A DNA stretch of 64,000 nt. It comes from Sporomusa malonica. GTDB lineage: Bacteria; Bacillota; Negativicutes; Sporomusales; Sporomusaceae. The notes under the pieces were generated by a model that saw only the letters and a program-made list of their open reading frames with translations, made no database searches and was not told where the DNA came from. The position numbers were made by a program, and so were the translations under genes. Below are positions 9,726 to 18,795 of the stretch, in pieces (position 1 is the first letter of the stretch; each line of letters opens with the position of its first letter). The DNA lies in assembly GCF_900176355.1 (NCBI RefSeq), contig NZ_FWXI01000001.1, forward strand, positions 248,001 through 312,000. The letters run 5' to 3'.

Positions 9726-10442
9726 CTATTTCAAATCAAGATTGTCGCGCGCTTCCCCTTTTTCTTCATAAACCAGGCCGTCCCGTATCCGGTAGATCCG
9801 TTTAAAGGTTGGTATAATTACCTCGTCATGGGTTACAACAATGATGGCTGTTCCATATTGTTTAGCCAATCCATTCAATAAGTTGATTACCGCTAGTGAA
9901 CGGTGACTATCAAGAGGAGCAGTCGGCTCATCAGCTAATATCACTGGAGGATTATTGGCCAGTGCCCGGGCAATGGATACCCGTTGTGCTTGCCCTCCGG
10001 AAATTTGATATGACTTATACTCGGCTTTCTCGGCAATATCAAGAGCTGCTAATAATTCCATGGCCCGCTGCCGTGCTTTATCATATGATTGTCCTGCCAA
10101 CAGCATTGGCAGCGCGACATTTTCAACATTAGTTAAAAAGGGAATCAAATATGGCGCCTGAAATATAAACCCTATCTTATCTCGCCTGAGAGTTCGTACA
10201 TCCTTAGTCAGCCAGCCATTATCAAAAGTCACTTCTTCACCAAGCTCAATTCGACCGGCAGTAGGATCAATAATTGCACCCAGACATTGCAGCAATGTCG
10301 TCTTGCCTGACCCGCTTGCTCCAACAAGTCCAACCACTTCCCCAGGGTACACAGCCATATTTACACCTCTTAGCGCGTCAACCGCGGTCGGCCCTTTACC
10401 ATAACGTTTCTTGATTCCCGCCATTACTATCGCAGTTCTCAT
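9726..10442 (-). CDS. ABC transporter ATP-binding protein (MacB/LolD/DevA type)
   Basis: A 238-aa ATPase with Walker A GASGSGKTT, Q-loop IFQAPY, signature ISGGQAQRVSIARA, Walker B VILADEPTAPLDS and switch His VVTHDE. It is the last gene of a three-gene operon: HlyD-like adaptor, FtsX-type permease, ATPase. That order and makeup is typical of MacAB/DevBCA-like exporters that move peptides, lipids or drugs out of the cytoplasmic membrane. The neighbouring two-component system suggests induction by envelope stress. The substrate is unknown. Confidence 0.92.
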   Translation of the reverse strand: MRTAIVMAGIKKRYGKGPTAVDALRGVNMAVYPGEVVGLVGASGSGKTTLLQCLGAIIDPTAGRIELGEEVTFDNGWLTKDVRTLRRDKIGFIFQAPYLIPFLTNVENVALPMLLAGQSYDKARQRAMELLAALDIAEKAEYKSYQISGGQAQRVSIARALANNPPVILADEPTAPLDSHRSLAVINLLNGLAKQYGTAIIVVTHDEVIIPTFKRIYRIRDGLVYEEKGEARDNLDLK

Positions 10443-10444
10443 AA

Positions 10445-11593
10445 TTACCCCCCAATCGCCGCTGCCGGTTCAACTTTAATTGCCGCCCGAATACTGATAA
10501 TACTTGCGAGACTGCATATTCCCATAGTTAAGGCAAAGGAAATCAATCGAATATCGGTACTGTATGCGATATATCGGGGGAAAATTGGTACCCATAGAAC
10601 GGAAACAATGAATCCTATAGTATAACCGATCATCCCAATACCCCAGGCTTCCTGTAAAATCATCAGCGTAATCAGACCATTGTTGGCTCCAATCAATTTC
10701 AAAACGGCGATTTCCTTCAATTTACTCATAGTCATTGTATAAATCAAGAGGGCAACGATGGCAGCACTGACAATCTCTAATATAATTAAGAAAAAGCCGA
10801 TTTGTGTTGCTGCTTTTTCAATGATCTTTGACAGGAGTAAATGTTCCATTTCTGGGTACGTGTAGGCTTCAAAGTGTTTCCACTGTTTGATATTTGCCGC
10901 TACCTGCTTTATGTCCCACCCCGGTGCTACTCTAACTAAAATTGCATTGGTCTTATACTTGGAGGATTCGTTATCCTCTGTTGTGCTTTGTCTTTTCCGG
11001 TCGTTATAAATCGATGTGTTGTCTTTTTTAAATTGTACCTCTTGTGCGTCTTTTAAGCGAATAAAAACGACGGGGTCTCCTGCGGTACTTACCATCCGTT
11101 CCGTTAAACCTACAACTGTATAGTCATTACGCCGGATTTTAATTTTATCACCCAACTTAAAACCGCTCTTTACATCTGCTACTGCCTCATATTTTGATTG
11201 AACAATAGGTCGGCCGGTTATGATATTGGCTGGTTGTCCCAGTTTACCATCCTGGTATCCGGCGACCATTACCCGAACATCGTCGGTTCCCCGCTCTACT
11301 TGCAAAGAAAAGTAAAGGACGTTGGCTACTTCGGCGACTCCGGGGAACCCGGCTAATCCGCGATACTCATCAGCATAAAGAGAAGAGGAGTCGGCATAAG
11401 GCCCTACCGTATTTTCTTGTACAACCCAAATATCGGCTCCCGATGTGGCTGGCAGTGAAGTTGCATCAGCAACCATCCCGCGGTAAATCCCAAACAACGT
11501 AATTGTGGCTGCAATCAATAATCCTAAAATCGTTCCGGTAAGCGAATAACGCCACCAGCTATATCGAATATCCCGAATGGCTAAGCTGATCAC
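10445..11593 (-). CDS. ABC transporter permease (FtsX/MacB/DevC type)
   Basis: A 382-aa permease with an N-terminal TM helix (about 15-35), a large extracytoplasmic domain of roughly 200 residues, and three C-terminal TM helices, the FtsX-family layout. It overlaps the upstream adaptor gene by 4 bp and is separated from the ATPase gene by 2 bp, so the three are co-translated. As a DevC/MacB-like subunit it should couple ATP hydrolysis to conformational movement of the periplasmic domain against the adaptor. Confidence 0.9.
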   Translation of the reverse strand: MISLAIRDIRYSWWRYSLTGTILGLLIAATITLFGIYRGMVADATSLPATSGADIWVVQENTVGPYADSSSLYADEYRGLAGFPGVAEVANVLYFSLQVERGTDDVRVMVAGYQDGKLGQPANIITGRPIVQSKYEAVADVKSGFKLGDKIKIRRNDYTVVGLTERMVSTAGDPVVFIRLKDAQEVQFKKDNTSIYNDRKRQSTTEDNESSKYKTNAILVRVAPGWDIKQVAANIKQWKHFEAYTYPEMEHLLLSKIIEKAATQIGFFLIILEIVSAAIVALLIYTMTMSKLKEIAVLKLIGANNGLITLMILQEAWGIGMIGYTIGFIVSVLWVPIFPRYIAYSTDIRLISFALTMGICSLASIISIRAAIKVEPAAAIGG

Positions 11594-12759
11594 AATGCCG
11601 CCACCAGCCTTACTCTTGTTCCTTCGGCAAGCTGAGCTTTACTGTTATTAAACAGGATGACTATTTCGTCCTGTTTAAGGCCGGTGATAATTTGAGCCTT
11701 GCCGTCCACAGTACGCACTCCGGTTTTTACCAGCTTACAATAAGCTTTTCCATTTTGTACAACCCAGACGCGGTCCTCACCGTTGATTGTTTTGATTGCG
11801 GCCACTGGAATATATAAAGAATTGGTTACCTCAGGCAATTTTATCGTCACATCTGCTAAATCTCCCAGGAAAATTGAGGAAGGAATATTCGTGAATTTTA
11901 CGTCAACAAAACGTTCTTCGGTAACCGTATCGCCTCGAACCTCAAGCCGGTCTACAGTTCCACACAGTACTTCAGTTTGATTAGAACGCAGTACGATTTC
12001 TGCACTTTGCCCAAGTGCAACCCCGCTAAAACGGGCTTGGTCAATTCTGGTTTGGACCCAAAGCGTCTTCGGATCAATCATAATAAAAACAGCTTGTCCG
12101 GCAACTAACGTACTTCCTGCTTCAGCCTGACGTGCTACTACCATTCCATCTACTGGACTAATCAGCATAAAATTTCTTTTCTGTTCAATCTGTCCATGAT
12201 AGTCTGCAGCAGCTTGATCTACCATACTTTGTGCCGCCTGAAAAGCGGATACCGTCGAAGCTAAAACTGCTTGTGCAACTTCAGCATTGTTTTGTTTCGA
12301 TTCTAACAATTCTTTACTGATCGCGCCGCTTTCAAAAAGCTTTTCGTACCGGACTGCTTCGGTTTGGGCTAATTGATTGCGGCTCATGGCATCTTGTAGT
12401 TGCGCTCTGGCAGTCTCTGCATTGTGTTGACTGCTGACTAAAGCGGCGTTACTGCCAGTGATACGCTGCTCAAGGTCGACTGGGTCAACTTCACCTAACA
12501 CTTGGCCTGCTTTTACCGAATCACCTTGATCTACATATAGTCTTAATATTCTACCGGTTTGCGTAGGCCCTATGTTGTAATTCATTTTTGCTTGCACTGT
12601 ACCTATTCCAAACACGGTTGGTTTGAGAGTACCTGTTTCAACTTTTGCTGCAACAACTTTTTGCGGTCCCAAACCACCCCACTCATAAAGATAAAAGCCA
12701 ACTACACATGCAAATAGTATTGCTAAAACCCAAAACCTTAGACGACTATTGAAATTCAT
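11590..12759 (-). CDS. HlyD/MacA-like membrane fusion protein
   Basis: A 389-aa adaptor anchored by one N-terminal TM (LRFWVLAILFACVVGFYLY). Next come a biotinyl-lipoyl half-motif, a coiled-coil hairpin (about residues 95-190, heptad-rich with many Q/A/E), the second lipoyl half (VDGMVVARQAEAGSTL) and beta-barrel domains. This order matches RND/ABC-type periplasmic adaptors (DevB, MacA). A long hairpin to an outer-membrane channel makes sense in a diderm Negativicute. It is first of the three exporter genes and overlaps the permease start. Confidence 0.9.
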   Translation of the reverse strand: MNFNSRLRFWVLAILFACVVGFYLYEWGGLGPQKVVAAKVETGTLKPTVFGIGTVQAKMNYNIGPTQTGRILRLYVDQGDSVKAGQVLGEVDPVDLEQRITGSNAALVSSQHNAETARAQLQDAMSRNQLAQTEAVRYEKLFESGAISKELLESKQNNAEVAQAVLASTVSAFQAAQSMVDQAAADYHGQIEQKRNFMLISPVDGMVVARQAEAGSTLVAGQAVFIMIDPKTLWVQTRIDQARFSGVALGQSAEIVLRSNQTEVLCGTVDRLEVRGDTVTEERFVDVKFTNIPSSIFLGDLADVTIKLPEVTNSLYIPVAAIKTINGEDRVWVVQNGKAYCKLVKTGVRTVDGKAQIITGLKQDEIVILFNNSKAQLAEGTRVRLVAAL

Positions 12760-12814
12760 CTAAAACTCCTCCAGCTTGTTATTGCTAATATAAGATATAT
12801 TCTTAGGGCTAAGC

Positions 12815-12970
12815 TTACCAGTATAGAGCATAGTGAACAATATTTGCGATAACGCTGCTAAGAACGTAGGTGAAATATAGTAGTAAGGCTGTAAGAATAA
12901 GCAATATACCATACACAACATATGCATGGTTCAATAGTTTTTCCATATCCTTGGTAACCTCAATAACCAT
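12815..12970 (-). CDS. Small membrane protein, 51 aa
   Basis: A short ORF with GGAGG seven bases before the ATG at 12970; a second ATG at 12974 gives only a four-codon peptide. The product has a charged amphipathic N-terminus (MVIEVTKDMEKLLNHA) and one long hydrophobic span (residues 18-45, ILLILTALLLYF core). It lies 55 bp upstream of, and collinear with, the HlyD-permease-ATPase operon, so it may be a small accessory subunit or regulator of the exporter. No family was recognised. The good ribosome site and clean TM pattern argue for a real gene. Confidence 0.55.
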   Translation of the reverse strand: MVIEVTKDMEKLLNHAYVVYGILLILTALLLYFTYVLSSVIANIVHYALYW

Positions 12971-13085
12971 TCATAATCCTCCATTACTCCAGAAAAGGTT
13001 TCCGGTATAAGCTTACATATGAAACTAAATTGATTATAACCTGGCAAGGTGTCATGAATATGGCAATCATTGATAACGGTTTTAT

Positions 13086-13129
13086 AAATAAAAGATGCAA
13101 ACTACGCTAGCAGCTTGCATCTTTTATTT
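13086..13129 (-). terminator. Terminator of the two-component operon
   Basis: Perfect 15-bp arms AAATAAAAGATGCAA (13086-13100) and TTGCATCTTTTATTT (13115-13129) begin at the stop codon of the histidine kinase gene. On the minus strand the arm ends in a T-rich run. Confidence 0.8.
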
Positions 13130-14526
13130 CATGTGAGATCTTGTCTTTGCCAAGGTATGTGGATTTTAAAACTCGTTCCTTCGCCTTTTTTGCTCTGTAC
13201 CGATATCGTTCCTCCCATGGCTTCCATTAAACCACGGCTTATTGACAATCCCAGACCACTTCCGCCTGCAGAGCGGTCACGGGATTTATCAATACGATAA
13301 AAGCGTTCCCAGATCAGCGGTAACTCCTCGTCGGCAATTCCTTCTCCTTGATCGGACACACAAACTTGGAGCCATTCGTTTTCTTCGGTCAATATCAAAC
13401 CGATACGGGAGCCTGCCGGCGCGTATCGAATCGCATTACTCATGAGGTTATCCAAAACCTGCTCAAGTCGACCGGCATCGCCCAAGATGCGGTGCTTATC
13501 GGTCTCTACCCGCAGCAGCAGAGAGAGATTTTTTTTCTTTAACAGCGGTTCTATCTTATCGGCCTGGTTTAGCAGTAATGCAGCTAAATCAATAGGTTCC
13601 TGCTTGATAAACATTTTACCGGACTCCAATTGTTCAGTATCTGTAATGTCATGGACTAACCGGGACATTCGGTCTGTCTCAGCCAACACCCTTTCTAAAT
13701 ATTGCGTTCTTTCCTGGTCATTAGTAGCAATACCGTCAATGAGAGCTTCTGTTGTTGCTTTGACACAGCTCAGCGGCGTTTTTAATTCATGAGAAATATT
13801 GGCGAAAAAATTGCGTCTGGTTTGCTGGGTATGAAAAATTGCGTCGGCCATAGCATTAAATGTTTTACCCAGTGCTCCGATTTCATCTTTACCAGTGGAA
13901 TGGGTGCGGCTTGTATAATCTCCGGCAGAGAAGCGCTTTGCGGCAGAAGCGATGTCGGCAATAGACCGGGTTAATTGGCGGGACAACAACATTGCCAATA
14001 GAAAAGCAGCTACAAGTCCAACAATAAACGGAAAAAAATAAAAGCGGGTTATTCTTTCCAGAACTAAATGAATAGAGTTAACCGTATAATAGGCGATTAT
14101 CTGCCCGGGCTTGTCTGCTATTGTTACAGGGACTGAAATGATAATAGCATTTTGCATTTCTGGTGAACGAACTATTTTTGCCTTGGGATGATTTAATGGA
14201 TTACCGACCTTATAGGATTCCGGGTTCAAATGATTCGGAGGCATCCCCTGGATGATCTGTCCGTTGGCATCTTCCAGCCAGAGCACCGCCCCAGTAGCAT
14301 TACTCGCCAATTGCCATTCCCGCATATCAGGTATGTAGCCGGCTTTCAATTCTTCCGTAAAGAAAGCTGCAATATTGTTTACTCTTGCAGTTAAATCTCC
14401 TTCTTTTTCAGTCAAATTGCCCTTATATACAAAGTACATAACTGAAAGTGATAATGTTAGTGCCATAAAAATGATAACTGCCACATGACTAAATACTTGG
14501 CGAAAGAATATTGAACGGGCTATCAT
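13129..14526 (-). CDS. Sensor histidine kinase (BaeS/CpxA-like)
   Basis: A 465-aa membrane kinase. TM1 lies at about 10-32, an extracytoplasmic sensor of about 130 residues follows, TM2 is at about 165-185, then HAMP. The dimerization helix holds the phospho-His in FANISHELKTPLS. The ATPase domain has the N box (LMSNAIRYAP), G1 (DQGEGI), F box and G2 (GGSGLGLSI). The gene overlaps the response regulator upstream by 4 bp. Neighbouring genes (Spy-like protein, MacAB-like exporter) point to envelope-stress sensing. Confidence 0.92.
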   Translation of the reverse strand: MIARSIFFRQVFSHVAVIIFMALTLSLSVMYFVYKGNLTEKEGDLTARVNNIAAFFTEELKAGYIPDMREWQLASNATGAVLWLEDANGQIIQGMPPNHLNPESYKVGNPLNHPKAKIVRSPEMQNAIIISVPVTIADKPGQIIAYYTVNSIHLVLERITRFYFFPFIVGLVAAFLLAMLLSRQLTRSIADIASAAKRFSAGDYTSRTHSTGKDEIGALGKTFNAMADAIFHTQQTRRNFFANISHELKTPLSCVKATTEALIDGIATNDQERTQYLERVLAETDRMSRLVHDITDTEQLESGKMFIKQEPIDLAALLLNQADKIEPLLKKKNLSLLLRVETDKHRILGDAGRLEQVLDNLMSNAIRYAPAGSRIGLILTEENEWLQVCVSDQGEGIADEELPLIWERFYRIDKSRDRSAGGSGLGLSISRGLMEAMGGTISVQSKKGEGTSFKIHIPWQRQDLT

Positions 14527-15194
14527 TGCTTGTCCACCTCAAACTTGTAGCCTTTGCCGCGTATCGTTTTTATGAAATCGCCGGCCGAACCGATTTTCTT
14601 GCGTATTCTTTTAATGGTAGTGTCAACAGTACGCTCGTCTCCCTCAAAGTCATAGCCCCACAAATTAACCGTCAATTTTTCCCTTGTAAAAATAGTCTGC
14701 GGATGGCGGGCCAAAAAGTACAATAATTCAAATTCCTTTGTTGATAATTCAATCCGTTCTTTATTAAAAATAACTTTTTGTGTTCCGGGTTCTATAGATA
14801 ATGCTGAAAACTGTAAAACATCTCCTGCCAAAGCCAGTTTTCCGTTTCGGCGTAAAATAACGCGTACTCTGGCTACTAATTCCCGTGGACTAAACGGCTT
14901 TGGGATATAATCATCAGCTCCCAGGTTAAAACCCGTAATTCTATCATTTTCTGCCCCTAATGCCGTCAAAAATATAATGGGCACATTGCGATTTACAGCT
15001 TTGGCAACCTCCCAACCGGATAAGCCTGGCATCATCACATCAAGCAGCAGTAAATCCGGCGCATGCAGCGCTTCTATTTCCATTGCTGCATGGCCGTCAG
15101 CCACAGCAAACACCTGAAATCCTTCGCGGCTTAGGTACCACGTAACAATGTCCCTGATATCTTTCTCGTCATCGGCGATTAGAATTTTAATCAC
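14523..15194 (-). CDS. OmpR/PhoB-type response regulator
   Basis: A 223-aa regulator: receiver domain 1-115 with acidic pocket ADDE, phospho-acceptor D52 (LLLLDVMMPG) and K in IPKPF; winged-helix DNA-binding domain 125-220 ending in the RGKGYKFE hairpin. It is transcribed with its cognate kinase (4-bp overlap). Divergent from the Spy-like gene across 217 bp, which makes that gene a natural target; the exporter operon downstream may be another. Confidence 0.93.
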   Translation of the reverse strand: MIKILIADDEKDIRDIVTWYLSREGFQVFAVADGHAAMEIEALHAPDLLLLDVMMPGLSGWEVAKAVNRNVPIIFLTALGAENDRITGFNLGADDYIPKPFSPRELVARVRVILRRNGKLALAGDVLQFSALSIEPGTQKVIFNKERIELSTKEFELLYFLARHPQTIFTREKLTVNLWGYDFEGDERTVDTTIKRIRKKIGSAGDFIKTIRGKGYKFEVDKQ

Positions 15195-15411
15195 GGCAGT
15201 GAGTTCTCCTTCCTAAATCTTTGATCTTGTTTCTTAAGTATAATACAAAATGATGGCATAGATATGGCAGGCTCTCCTGATTTTATATAATAAATTTTTT
15301 TGCTAGGCATTTGCCTTATTGCTGCCATATTGGCCCTTTATAATAATACTTGTTGCTGGATGTATGGCTAACACCAAATCATTTACTATTAAATTTAGGG
15401 AGGTAATACCA

Positions 15412-16071
15412 ATGATTCAAACTGGAAAGAAGCTGTTCACAAAATTAGTGCCTGCGCTTGTCGGAATTATTATGCTCACGGGGTTTATGGTTGTGGGGTT
15501 TGACAACAATTTGGCCGGAATGGTAGTAATAGCACAGGCAAGTCCAGTAGAAGGTCTGAATGTAAGCGAGCAACAAAAAACAGAAATTCAGGCCATATTT
15601 CGTCAGGCTAATGACCAAATGAAACAGTTAAAAGCAAATACACACATTAATCGCAGTCCATTTGCCCGTAATCAAGCGAAGCAGCAAGTCGAGGAGTTGT
15701 TTAAACAACTCCAGACCATAAGAACCGATGCCATGGGAAAAGTACGTAACCAGTTAAATCCCAGCCAGCAGGCATCATTTGATCAACTTACTGCCAAAAT
15801 AAAAGAAGCAGGTAAAAATCGGACTGAACTGCTGAAAAGTTTAGAACTGACTCAACAACAAAAAATGAAAATTGCTAGAGCAGCTGAACAATCCAAAGAA
15901 AAAACATGGGATGTTCTAGGTGATAGCACACTCTCCAAGGAGCAAAAGATTACGCAAATAAAAAAGATGAAGCAAGATGTCACAAATACTATTCGTGAGC
16001 AACTTACAGCTGAACAGCAAACAAAATTTGATGCTTGGCGGCAACAGCAGCAGGAAGATTTCGTTTTTTAG
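15412..16071 (+). CDS. Spy/CpxP-like periplasmic protein
   Basis: About 219 aa from the ATG at 15412, which follows GGGAGG; an in-frame extension upstream lacks a ribosome site. A signal peptide (basic start, hydrophobic stretch, likely cleavage after AQA near residue 43) precedes an all-helical, Q/K-rich domain. Two repeats of an LTxxQ-like motif are seen (LNVSEQQKTEI and LELTQQQKMKI), with a third LTAEQQTKF, as in Spy/CpxP family proteins that bind misfolded or metal-stressed envelope proteins. Divergent from the OmpR-type regulator that probably controls it. The LTxxQ match is loose, so exact function is inferred. Confidence 0.7.
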   Translation: MIQTGKKLFTKLVPALVGIIMLTGFMVVGFDNNLAGMVVIAQASPVEGLNVSEQQKTEIQAIFRQANDQMKQLKANTHINRSPFARNQAKQQVEELFKQLQTIRTDAMGKVRNQLNPSQQASFDQLTAKIKEAGKNRTELLKSLELTQQQKMKIARAAEQSKEKTWDVLGDSTLSKEQKITQIKKMKQDVTNTIREQLTAEQQTKFDAWRQQQQEDFVF

Positions 16072-16388
16072 GAAGCCTATTTAGTGGTGGCTTTCTGTGT
16101 TACTACCAACAAGTAAGCGCCCATTCTGGGCGTACTGATAGGAGACTAGAACCCGTTCGGCGGTGGTAGTCTCCTGTTTTTTATTGCAATAATTGTTACA
16201 ACAGCGATAAAAAGCAACGAGTTTAAGTAATAAAAAAGGACAAGAATCTTCTATATACAAACATAAAAGGGGATAGTAGAATACAGTTATTAAAATTATG
16301 GTTATGGTAACAGGGATTTGCTCATGCTTTAGGGAAACCAAGTACCATAGCGTAGCTAATTGAATGCGGGTGGCGAGGGGGAACCAGG
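16072..16388. other. Intergenic region with one terminator
   Basis: A terminator lies at 16141-16180: GGAGACTA (16141-16148) pairs with TAGTCTCC (16167-16174), followed by TGTTTTTT. It closes the Spy-like gene. The remaining 200 bp before the EutJ-like gene are AT-rich; no clear promoter, riboswitch or small ORF was recognised. Confidence 0.7.
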
Positions 16389-17204
16389 GTGGAAGCATAT
16401 GAAAAGATTTATAAATTGTATGAGTTGATTGAGACTAAGACGGTAGCTGATTTGCCAGGCCCTTACAAGGTTGGGGTCGACCTGGGAACTGCTGATGTTG
16501 TGTTGGTTGTTACCGACGAGTCGGGTAATCCGGTTGCCGGTAGTATGCGGTGGGCTTCTGTGGTTAAGGATGGTCTTGTTGTTGATTTTCGGGGCGCTAT
16601 GGTCATTGTCGAAGAGTTAAAGGCCGAAGTGGAAGAACTTATGGGGATCACCTTAGACAAAGGGGCCACAGCCATTCCTCCAGGCACGGTGGGGCGTAAT
16701 GCCATGGCTTGCGGCCATGTCATTGCCGGGGCCGGTTTAGAACCTGTCTGCCAGATCGATGAGCCGGTGGCAGCCGCTAAGGCGCTCAATATTACGCATG
16801 GGATTGTGGTGGATATTGGCGGCGGAACTACCGGTATTGCAGTTTTAAGGAATGGCGAGCTAGTCTTTACGGCTGATGAACCCACCGGTGGAACTCACGT
16901 ATCGCTGGTATTAGCTGGCGCCTATAAAATATCATTTGAAGAGGCTGAGCTTTTGAAACGGGATGCTGCCCAGCACCGTAAGATTCTGCCTGTAGTTTTG
17001 CCTGTTGTTGAGAAAATGGCAACAGTAGTAAAAAACATGCTTGCAGGGCAGCATGAATTTGATGATTATCCGGTCTACGTTGTTGGCGGGACAGCGTACC
17101 TGCAAGGGTTTGAAACAGAATTCGGCAAAGCCTTTGGCCGGAAGGTACATGTGCCGCCACATCCCTTGCTGGTTACGCCGCTGGGCATTGCCATGTTCGG
17201 TTAA
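16389..17204 (+). CDS. eutJ: EutJ-like Hsp70-fold protein
   Basis: A 271-aa ASKHA-fold protein of the EutJ family, found in ethanolamine and propanediol microcompartment loci and thought to act as a chaperone. Phosphate-binding and adenosine motifs are clear: VGVDLGTADVVLV, VDIGGGTTGIAVL and VVGGTAYLQG. The GTG start at 16389 follows GAGGGGG. It is isolated from the pdu operon (44-58 kb) and convergent with an iron alcohol dehydrogenase. Both are plausible partners of that pathway, so the pair may be a displaced part of the BMC locus. The specific substrate protein is unknown. Confidence 0.82.
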   Translation: MEAYEKIYKLYELIETKTVADLPGPYKVGVDLGTADVVLVVTDESGNPVAGSMRWASVVKDGLVVDFRGAMVIVEELKAEVEELMGITLDKGATAIPPGTVGRNAMACGHVIAGAGLEPVCQIDEPVAAAKALNITHGIVVDIGGGTTGIAVLRNGELVFTADEPTGGTHVSLVLAGAYKISFEEAELLKRDAAQHRKILPVVLPVVEKMATVVKNMLAGQHEFDDYPVYVVGGTAYLQGFETEFGKAFGRKVHVPPHPLLVTPLGIAMFG

Positions 17205-17210
17205 TTTTAC

Positions 17211-17257
17211 AAATATAATGCCCTGCAGACTTTGATCATCTGCAGGGCATTATATTT
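17211..17257. terminator. Bidirectional terminator
   Basis: Perfect 19-bp arms (17211-17229 and 17239-17257, core ATGCCCTGCAGA) lie between the convergent eutJ-like and alcohol dehydrogenase genes. Confidence 0.85.
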
Positions 17258-17278
17258 GTCTGTTGGAAAGTTTATATA

Positions 17279-18436
17279 TTACAATATGGAGCGGTAGATT
17301 GCCTCTATATCCTGCTGTGTGCCTTGGCGGGGATTGGTTAGGCAGCAAACATCCTTCAGTGCGCTTTCGGCCAGCCGGGGGATGTCATTAGCGTTGAAGC
17401 CACGGAGCTCATGGAGTCTTGTCGGCAAGCCCAAATCTTTATTGAGCTGCTCAACCTGCGTTATGAACTGCCTGGCACTTGCTTCTGCTGACAAACCGAT
17501 GAGTTTGATTCCGGCGGCACGGGCAAGGTCAGCATATTTGGTTACGGCTGCCGGCAGGTTGAACTCCATGACAGCCGGCAGCAGGATGGCATTGCACAGA
17601 CCATGGGGCAGATTGTATAAGCCGCCAAGCTGGTGGGCCAGTGCATGTACATAGCCAAGACTGGCATTGTTAAAGGCGATACCGGCCAGGTATTCAGCGT
17701 AAACCATGGCTTCCCTGGATTTTAAATCAGTACCGTCTGTATAGGCAGTTTTTAAATTATCGACAATTAATTCCACTGCCTTTACGGCTTTGCAGTCTGT
17801 TACCGGACTGGCATTTGTTGAAACATACGCCTCGACGGCATGGGTTAACGCGTCCATGCCGGTTGCCGCCGTTAAGCCTGGCGGCATCCCGATCATCAGC
17901 TCGGCATCACTGACTGCAATAATGGGGGTAACATGCCAATCATTAATCGTCATTTTTACATGCCGCTCTTCATCGGTAATGACGCAGAAGCGGGTAAGTT
18001 CACTGCCTGTACCGGCTGTTGTATTTATGGCGATAAGCGGCAGTGCTGGTTTCTTTGATTTGTTCAACCCTTCATAGAGTCCAATCTCACCGCCGTTGGT
18101 AGCTAAAAGAGCAATAGCCTTGGCGCAGTCATGGGGAGAACCACCGCCAAAGGAAATCAAAAAGTCACAGCCATTGTCTCTAAGAAGTTTTAGTCCGTAA
18201 TTTACCTGGGCTACTGTGGGATTGGGCGAAACATCTTTGTAAATTATGTAAAAAATTCCCTCAGCGTCAAGTAATGAGAGGAGTTTGTCAATCAGCCCAC
18301 TGTCGACCAGTATTTTGTCGCTAACGATCAGGGCTTTTCTAAACATCATTGGCTTGATATAACTTGCGATCCGTTCCATGCATCCTGTGCCCAAGATACT
18401 AATAGGTGTCATAAAATATTCATGGACCTTGGTCAT
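17279..18436 (-). CDS. Iron-containing alcohol dehydrogenase (PduQ/EutG-like)
   Basis: A 385-aa group III alcohol dehydrogenase. The NAD-binding GGGSPHDCAKAIA motif, the metal-site segment HALAHQLGGLYNLPHG (two of the Fe ligand histidines) and the GTGSELTRFCVI stretch are diagnostic. Likely reaction: aldehyde reduction to alcohol with NADH, for example propanal to 1-propanol. No encapsulation-type N-terminal helix is visible. The pdu operon downstream lacks a pduQ gene, and this gene sits next to an EutJ homologue, so it may supply that step. Ethanol or another alcohol is equally possible. Confidence 0.82.
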   Translation of the reverse strand: MTKVHEYFMTPISILGTGCMERIASYIKPMMFRKALIVSDKILVDSGLIDKLLSLLDAEGIFYIIYKDVSPNPTVAQVNYGLKLLRDNGCDFLISFGGGSPHDCAKAIALLATNGGEIGLYEGLNKSKKPALPLIAINTTAGTGSELTRFCVITDEERHVKMTINDWHVTPIIAVSDAELMIGMPPGLTAATGMDALTHAVEAYVSTNASPVTDCKAVKAVELIVDNLKTAYTDGTDLKSREAMVYAEYLAGIAFNNASLGYVHALAHQLGGLYNLPHGLCNAILLPAVMEFNLPAAVTKYADLARAAGIKLIGLSAEASARQFITQVEQLNKDLGLPTRLHELRGFNANDIPRLAESALKDVCCLTNPRQGTQQDIEAIYRSIL

Positions 18437-18795
18437 TGACTACAGCCTCCTTGTTCATAAGTTCTTAATACAATAGCATTGTTTACTATTTTTCGCAAGG
18501 TTTGAGAGTGTGGCTAGGCTGACTTCAGCAAAAAAGTGATAAACCATAACTACTTACAACCACTTATATTAAAATGCCTGGCTCCATTAGACGACCCTTA
18601 TAGTTTTCTGGCTGTTTTCGGATTAAGGGAAACGAAGTAAGATTTAAATTTCACAATTGCTAATAATATGGAATTTTATAAGCATTATGTTATAATTTGG
18701 ATATAGTTAAGAACAAGGAAGATTTAACCAGAACTACTGCAAAGGTATGACTATTAATATAGATCTCCGAAAGATAAAGGGCGGGAGGTAATAGC
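18437..18795. promoter_or_regulatory. Divergent intergenic region; no strong sites
   Basis: It lies between the alcohol dehydrogenase and the sigma-54 regulator. A TATAAT hexamer at 18691-18696 could be the -10 of the regulator, but no good -35 stands at the right distance. No -24/-12 element, dyad or ORF was recognised. Confidence 0.35.
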
